The position numbers and the translations under genes were made by a program. The notes beneath the pieces are model-generated. The model was not told the origin of the DNA. It did not search any database and saw only the letters and a list, made by a program, of their open reading frames with translations. A stretch of 19,354 nt of DNA from an uncultured Candidatus Pelagibacter sp. Its GTDB lineage: Bacteria; Pseudomonadota; Alphaproteobacteria; Pelagibacterales; Pelagibacteraceae. Positions 15,254 to 19,354 of the stretch are shown here, piece after piece (the stretch's first letter is position 1; each line of letters starts with the position of its first letter). Location of the stretch: contig CAJQRT010000040.1 of NCBI GenBank assembly GCA_905612335.1, positions 1-19,354 of the forward strand, given 5' to 3'.

Positions 15254-16654
15254 ATGACTGACCAATTAGGTGCTCTTACAGTTATATTTACAGAATTTTA
15301 CTACTGGGTAACAGTAGTACTGATGTTTTTAATTCACGTCGGTTTCTGTATGTATGAAGTTGGAGCTTCACGTTATAAACATCACCAACATACTTTAATG
15401 AAAAATACTATGGTAATACCGTTAGTAACGGTAACTTGGTTTTTCTTTGGTTGGTGGATTTACTGGGCATTCCCAACGGGACCGGGAATAGCACCTTCAA
15501 TAATGAATGAGAGTACAGCATTAATTACTGACGAAAGTACTTTTAGTGCAAAATGGTATGTGGCAAATACTGAATTTATGGCGGTTAACTTAGGTGACCG
15601 TATAAGTGGAGTATTCTGGGCTGCATTCTTACTATTTTCATGGACAGCTGCTTCTATTGTTTCGGGAGCAATCATTGAAAGAATTACAACTTTTGCATTT
15701 GGTATTTTAGCAATTGCAATAGGTTCGTGTTTCTGGGTAATTGATGCTGCTTGGGGATGGCACTTTGATGGATGGATGCTTAAAATTTTAGGATATCATG
15801 ACGCTTACGCATCAGGAGTAATTCACGCAATTGCGGGTGGATTTGCTTTAGGTGTTCTAATCGTTTTAGGACCTAGAATTGGAAAATTCTCATCAAGTGG
15901 TGAACCAAGAAATATAGGACCAAGAAACCCATGGCTAGTAACAGTTGGATTATTTTTAATCTATACTGGTTTTTGGGGATTTTATGCGGCATGTAATATA
16001 CCGATATTTGATCTTGGACCCGAGTATGGGATGGAAGGTGTAACATACTGGACAGCAACAAACATATATGTAACCCCAACCACACTGAGTGGAATAACCT
16101 ATAACTTCTTGATGTCATTATCAGGTGGATTATTGGCTGGATACGTGGTCGCCAAAGGTGATCCTTTCTGGACTTACTCAAGTGGACTGGCTGGTATCAT
16201 CTGTGCATCTGCAGGTAATGATTTGTATCACCCGATACAAGCAATGCTTATTGGTGCGATCGGTGTAGTTATTGCATATAAAATGCATTACTGGGTTGAA
16301 CGTAAGTTCAAAATCGATGATGCAGTTGGTGCAGTAGCGGTGCATGGTTATGCAGGCGTTGTTGGTCTTATAATTTGTGGATTTGTTTTAAATGGCTATC
16401 CTTCATCAGGATATAATGTTGGAGCTATGTGGGACGGATCAACTTATGCATCAATCAATCCACTTGGTCAATTCCTTGGAGCAATTATAATGTTTGGAGT
16501 TCTTGGAATGTTACCAGGCTACGTTATTGCTAGAATACTAAGCGCTTTTGGTAAATTAAGAATACCGCGTGAAGTTGAAATAGCAGGACTAGACTATGAA
16601 ATAATGGAGGACGATAGAGAAGCTGAAAAAGCAGTCGCCTCTTCAACTAGGTAA
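15254..16654 (+). CDS. amt: Divergent Amt-family ammonium/methylammonium transporter
   Basis: Polytopic inner-membrane channel or transporter of 466 residues with about eleven hydrophobic spans. The pore twin histidines are present: H191 in GVIHAIAGG and H364 in AVAVHGYAGVVG. The cytoplasmic tail (from ~430) is short and charged. It departs from textbook Amt proteins in two signature regions: the first-His block reads DAYASGVIHAIAGG rather than a DFAGG-x-x-VH form, and the usual GWFGFN block reads GFWGFYAAC with Tyr for Asn. Aromatic-rich N-terminal spans include TWFFFGWWIYWAF (61-73). It follows the glnT-Glx operon on the same strand with a very strong ribosome site, which fits ammonium or methylammonium recovery. 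A 74-residue single-span protein is encoded 12 bases downstream. No GlnK gene is seen beside it. Confidence 0.9.
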   Translation: MTDQLGALTVIFTEFYYWVTVVLMFLIHVGFCMYEVGASRYKHHQHTLMKNTMVIPLVTVTWFFFGWWIYWAFPTGPGIAPSIMNESTALITDESTFSAKWYVANTEFMAVNLGDRISGVFWAAFLLFSWTAASIVSGAIIERITTFAFGILAIAIGSCFWVIDAAWGWHFDGWMLKILGYHDAYASGVIHAIAGGFALGVLIVLGPRIGKFSSSGEPRNIGPRNPWLVTVGLFLIYTGFWGFYAACNIPIFDLGPEYGMEGVTYWTATNIYVTPTTLSGITYNFLMSLSGGLLAGYVVAKGDPFWTYSSGLAGIICASAGNDLYHPIQAMLIGAIGVVIAYKMHYWVERKFKIDDAVGAVAVHGYAGVVGLIICGFVLNGYPSSGYNVGAMWDGSTYASINPLGQFLGAIIMFGVLGMLPGYVIARILSAFGKLRIPREVEIAGLDYEIMEDDREAEKAVASSTR

Positions 16655-16666
16655 AGGAGAAAAAAT

Positions 16667-16891
16667 ATGGCTACAGTTACAAACTGGATAGATCATTTAA
16701 GTGCAAAAGAAGTTGTCGGAGCAGTTTATCCGGGAGCTGGATCCACTGAAACTTTACTAGTTTTTCTTGGTGTAGTTTTTTGGATTGGCTGGCATGTTTT
16801 AACTGCTAGATCTGAGAGTGAAAAACTCTCACGATTAGCTAGAAAAAGACATGGCGCTAATGATCACAAAAGCAATATTACCGACTGGTAA
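16667..16891 (+). CDS. Small single-span membrane protein linked to amt, 74 aa
   Basis: I do not recognise this family. It has a short N-terminal amphipathic segment (TNWIDHLSAKEVVGAVYPGAG), one membrane span (about 28-46, TLLVFLGVVFWIGWHVL) and a basic 28-residue tail (SEKLSRLARKRHG), so the C-terminus is probably cytoplasmic. The AAAGGAGA ribosome site and the 12-base gap to amt indicate tight co-expression, with a strong terminator directly after. By position I infer an accessory or stabilising subunit of the Amt protein; no motif proves this. Confidence 0.7.
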   Translation: MATVTNWIDHLSAKEVVGAVYPGAGSTETLLVFLGVVFWIGWHVLTARSESEKLSRLARKRHGANDHKSNITDW

Positions 16892-16907
16892 TATCAACTA
16901 AAAATTT

Positions 16908-16940
16908 GGGCGCTACTTAATTGTGGCGCCCTTTTTTTTT
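16908..16940 (+). terminator. Strong intrinsic terminator closing the amt operon
   Basis: GGGCGCTAC (16908-16916) pairs with GTGGCGCCC (16923-16931) over 9 bp with one G-T wobble, around a 6-base loop TTAATT, followed by nine T residues (16932-16940). This is a textbook Rho-independent terminator. It starts 16 bases after the stop of the 74-residue protein gene. Confidence 0.95.
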
Positions 16941-16957
16941 ACAAAAATTATACAATC

Positions 16958-17110
16958 ATGGATAGAAATAATAACGAAGATCATAGACCAAGTAAAATGA
17001 GAGGTGTCCTTTTTCCAAAAGCAAAGTATGGAGTGATAGCGGCTATTATCATCATTGTGGTAGGAAATATTTTCTATTATAAAGATTTTCTACTGTCTTT
17101 AATAAAATAA
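16958..17110 (+). CDS. Small single-span membrane protein, 50 aa
   Basis: Translation from the ATG at 16958 to TAA at 17110 gives MDRNNNEDHRPSKMRGVLFP followed by a basic KAKYG and a clear hydrophobic span (about 25-40, VIAAIIIIVVGNIFYY) and a short hydrophobic tail ending LLSLIK. By the positive-inside rule the N-terminus is cytoplasmic. It begins only 17 bases after the terminator T-run and has no Shine-Dalgarno, so it needs a promoter overlapping the terminator (TATACA at 16949-16954 is a weak candidate) and may be nearly leaderless. It ends 14 bases before the second amidotransferase gene. Its reality rests on the well-formed membrane topology and its placement; the function is unknown. 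Confidence 0.55.
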   Translation: MDRNNNEDHRPSKMRGVLFPKAKYGVIAAIIIIVVGNIFYYKDFLLSLIK

Positions 17111-17124
17111 ACTTAAAAAAATTT

Positions 17125-18009
17125 ATGTGTGGAATTGTTGGCATCTACTTAAAAACTAAAAAATTTGAAAAAAATTTAGGAAAGATGCTGTCAGGTATGC
17201 TTAATAACATGGAATCTCGTGGACCAGACAGTGCTGGCTTTGCAATTTACAAAGATGAAAGTAAAAAAATATACAAGTTTTCTTTATGTATTAATGACTT
17301 AGACTTTAATAAATTTAAAAAAGAAATCACTAAAAAAATTAAAAAAGCTAAACTTACTCAAATCTCAGACCATGTAATTCTAAAAACTCTAGATCAGCCA
17401 AAGAAAGTAATTGAAATAATTAATTCTAATTTTCCTAAAGTATCTATAGTTGGGTATGGTCGATCAATAGAAATATTTAAACAAGTTGGCAACCCTAAGG
17501 ATGTAGTAAAAAAATTTAAATTAGATAGTTTTAGTGGCACTCATGGAATAGGCCATACAAGAATGGCTACGGAAAGTGCAATAACTACTGATGGATCTCA
17601 CCCCTACTCGACTGGTGAAGATGAGTGTTTGGTTCATAATGGATCATTATCAAATCATAACAATTTAAGAAGAGAGCTCACTAAAAAAGGTAGCGTCTTT
17701 AACTCTGAAAATGATACTGAAGTTGCAGCAGGATATGTTTCTAATAGTTTATCAAATGATAAATCTTTAAAAGATACGCTTACGTCTGGTCTTAAAGACT
17801 TGGATGGTTTTTATACTTTTATTGCAGGAACTAGAAAAGGTTTTGCAGTTGTTAGAGATGAAATAGCATGTAAACCCGCAGTAATAGCAGAAACAAAAAA
17901 CTATGTTGCAATAGCATCAGAATTTCAAGCCATGGCACATTTACCAGATGTAAATAGTGCAAAAATTTTTGAACCTGAGCCTGGTATTGTTTACTCGTGG
18001 GGAAATTAA
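17125..18009 (+). CDS. glxB: Class II glutamine amidotransferase subunit (GlxB/MgsA-like), copy 2
   Basis: Same family as the amidotransferase at 11499 but clearly diverged. Catalytic Cys2 (MCGIVGIYLK), SRGPDSAGFA (31-40), GHTRMATES (143-151), SHPY (158-161), VHNGSLSN (170-177) and ENDTEV (195-200) are present; the ~90-residue insert after the first block is shared. Length is 294 residues. From memory of the family, the opening MCGIVG with RGPDSAG is closer than copy 1 to the N-methylglutamate synthase / rhizobial GlxB type, so I infer that this trio is the better MgsABC candidate. There is no recognisable Shine-Dalgarno (AAAAAAATTT precedes the ATG), unlike copy 1, which hints at lower expression. 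It ends in a TAATG junction with the next gene. Confidence 0.88.
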   Translation: MCGIVGIYLKTKKFEKNLGKMLSGMLNNMESRGPDSAGFAIYKDESKKIYKFSLCINDLDFNKFKKEITKKIKKAKLTQISDHVILKTLDQPKKVIEIINSNFPKVSIVGYGRSIEIFKQVGNPKDVVKKFKLDSFSGTHGIGHTRMATESAITTDGSHPYSTGEDECLVHNGSLSNHNNLRRELTKKGSVFNSENDTEVAAGYVSNSLSNDKSLKDTLTSGLKDLDGFYTFIAGTRKGFAVVRDEIACKPAVIAETKNYVAIASEFQAMAHLPDVNSAKIFEPEPGIVYSWGN

Positions 18010-18692
18010 TGAAATTAGATTTAAAAAAAAAGAAATTAAGAGAAATTAATAATACTTTACAAAATTTAGATAATAAAAAAAATGATAGAGACTTTGTGAT
18101 TATAAATCCTGAGGGAAGCCATGCATTATGTGCTGGGTTAAATCAGGAAATGAAAGTTTTAATCAAAGGCCATGTTGGCTATTATTGTGCAGGTATGAAT
18201 CAAAAAGCACATGTAACAATAGATGGAAATGTTGGAACAGGTGTTGCTGAAAATATGATGTCTGGAACAGTACATGTTAAAGGTAATGCTTCACAATCTG
18301 CTGGCGCAACTGCTCATGGTGGATTACTTGTAATTGATGGAGACGCTAGTTCAAGATGTGGTATTTCAATGAAAGGAGTTGATATTGTGGTTAAAGGTTC
18401 GGTTGGTCATATGTCTGCATTTATGGCTCAATCTGGAACAATGTTAGTTTGTGGTGATGCTGGTGAAGCTTTAGGTGATAGTCTTTATGAAACAGATATT
18501 TTTGTTAAAGGATCAGTTAAATCTTTGGGTGCAGATTGCATAGAAAAAAAAATGGAAATGAAGCATTTGAATAAAATTTCAGCTCTTTTAAAAAAAAGTG
18601 AAATAAAAAATATTAAACCAGATAGTTTTAAGAGATATGGTTCGGCACGAAAACTTTATAACTTCAATATCGATAATGTATCAAGCTATTAA
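18009..18692 (+). CDS. glxC: GXGXG beta-helix subunit (GlxC/MgsB-like), copy 2
   Basis: Counterpart of the GXGXG gene at 12431, with a much shorter N-terminal region: 227 residues from the ATG at 18009. The beta-helix turns are GHVGYYCAGMN, GNVGTGVAENMMSG, GNASQSAGATAHGG, GDASSRCGISMKG, GSVGHMSAFMAQSG and GDAGEALGDS. A GTG at 17997 would add four residues, but the TAATG overlap with the amidotransferase stop and a GGGGA purine stretch a few bases upstream favour 18009. It is expected to scaffold copies 2 of the amidotransferase and FMN subunits. A two-base gap separates it from the next gene. Confidence 0.88.
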   Translation: MKLDLKKKKLREINNTLQNLDNKKNDRDFVIINPEGSHALCAGLNQEMKVLIKGHVGYYCAGMNQKAHVTIDGNVGTGVAENMMSGTVHVKGNASQSAGATAHGGLLVIDGDASSRCGISMKGVDIVVKGSVGHMSAFMAQSGTMLVCGDAGEALGDSLYETDIFVKGSVKSLGADCIEKKMEMKHLNKISALLKKSEIKNIKPDSFKRYGSARKLYNFNIDNVSSY

Positions 18693-18694
18693 TA

Positions 18695-19354
18695 ATGTCA
18701 GATAATAAAAAAACTCATCCTCGTATATCATGGACTTTTGATGAGTATACAAATTCAGAAATAAGAAGAGCAGCAGCAACTGGAATTTATGATATTAGGG
18801 GTGGAGGTTCAAAAAGAAAACTTCCTCACTTTGATGATTTACTTTTTCTTGGTGCTTCAATGTCTAGATATCCTTTAGAAGGATATAGAGAAACTTGTAG
18901 TACAAAGGTAACTTTAGGAACACGTTATGCAAAAAAACCTTTAGAGCTAGATATTCCTATTACAATTGCAGGAATGAGCTTTGGTGCATTATCAGGTAGA
19001 GCCAAAGAAGCTTTGGGACGTGGGGCAAGTATGGCTGGTACATCCACAACTACTGGTGATGGTGGAATGACACCAGAAGAAAGAGGACAGTCTAAAAATT
19101 TAGTCTATCAACTCTTACCTTCTAGATATGGAATGAATCCAAATGACCTTAGAAAAGCAGATGCTATTGAAATTGTTATAGGACAAGGTGCAAAACCAGG
19201 TGGTGGTGGAATGTTATTAGGTCAAAAAATTAGTGACCGAGTTGCTGAAATGAGAACTTTGCCCAAGGGTATAGATCAAAGGTCTGCATGTAGACATCCT
19301 GACTGGACAGGTCCTGATGATTTAAAAATCAAAATTTTAGAAATAAGAGAAATC
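18695..19354 (+). CDS. glxD: FMN glutamate-synthase core subunit (GlxD/MgsC-like), copy 2 (partial, C-terminus off right edge)
   Basis: 220 residues are visible, starting MSDNKKTHPRISWTF, with the frame open to the window end. Family blocks are FDDLLFLGASMSRYPLEGYRE-type text (about 50-68), LDIPITIAGMSFGALSG, GDGGMTPEERGQS, QLLPSRYGMNPDD, GQGAKPGGGGMLLGQKISDR and GIDQRSACRHPDWTGPDD. The Fe-S cysteines and the end of the FMN site lie outside the window. It lacks the lysine-rich tail of copy 1. The PGGGGMLLGQKISDR and SACRHPDWTG wording matches what I recall of N-methylglutamate synthase / GlxD proteins more closely than copy 1 does. With the two preceding genes it forms a complete, tightly packed trio. 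Confidence 0.9.
   Translation, partial: MSDNKKTHPRISWTFDEYTNSEIRRAAATGIYDIRGGGSKRKLPHFDDLLFLGASMSRYPLEGYRETCSTKVTLGTRYAKKPLELDIPITIAGMSFGALSGRAKEALGRGASMAGTSTTTGDGGMTPEERGQSKNLVYQLLPSRYGMNPNDLRKADAIEIVIGQGAKPGGGGMLLGQKISDRVAEMRTLPKGIDQRSACRHPDWTGPDDLKIKILEIREI

Noticed and set aside
17997..18008. GTG start for the copy-2 GXGXG gene
   Set aside because: The ATG at 18009 overlaps the preceding stop as TAATG and has a purine-rich GGGGA just upstream.
11499..18009. PurF, AsnB or GlmS as identity of the two MCGI proteins
   Set aside because: Both lack the synthetase or isomerase domains, are about 300 residues, and are followed by GXGXG and FMN-core genes, which fits the GlxBCD/MgsABC family.

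Overview
The window looks like a chromosomal segment of a streamlined, AT-rich marine alphaproteobacterium of the SAR11 / Pelagibacterales type. This is inferred from strong A/T bias in third codon positions, Lys/Asn/Ile-rich proteins, gene gaps of mostly 0-15 bases, no mobile DNA, and a gene set (betaine ABC transporter, GcvT-like and SoxB-like demethylation proteins, type III glutamine synthetase, GlxBCD-type glutamate synthases, Amt) that I associate with SAR11. No rRNA, tRNA, CRISPR or IS element is visible, and no gene-free stretch reaches 300 bases.

Left part (1-5578, minus strand): a glycine-betaine-type ABC uptake system, transcribed leftward. The periplasmic binding protein (proX-like) comes first and ends in an intrinsic terminator. 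Three small envelope-type genes of unknown function follow (a secreted 147-residue protein, a secreted MORN-repeat protein, a membrane-anchored 183-residue protein). Then come the ATPase (proV-like) and a tandem-duplicated permease (proW-like) that runs off the left edge.

Middle (5697-9812, plus strand, divergent from proX): a large DUF1989-GcvT fusion, a small probable winged-helix regulator, and a SoxB-like FAD-dependent amine dehydrogenase. Together these suggest a two-subunit oxidative demethylase passing a one-carbon unit to tetrahydrofolate, possibly with a deaminating or hydrolysing domain.

Right part (10001-16940, plus): a nitrogen-assimilation operon with a type III glutamine synthetase / gamma-glutamylmethylamide-synthetase-like enzyme, a glutamine amidotransferase, a GXGXG beta-helix subunit, an FMN/Fe-S glutamate-synthase core, a 135-residue protein of unknown function, a divergent Amt transporter and a 74-residue single-span protein. 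It closes with a strong terminator. Just downstream (16958 to the right edge) lie a 50-residue membrane protein and a second, diverged copy of the amidotransferase / GXGXG / FMN-core trio, cut by the window end.

The likely joint logic is import of methylated or zwitterionic amines (betaine type), removal of methyl groups into the folate pool, and capture of the released ammonia or methylamine as glutamine, glutamate or N-methylglutamate. The substrates of the demethylase, of the two Glx trios and of the Amt cannot be fixed from sequence alone.
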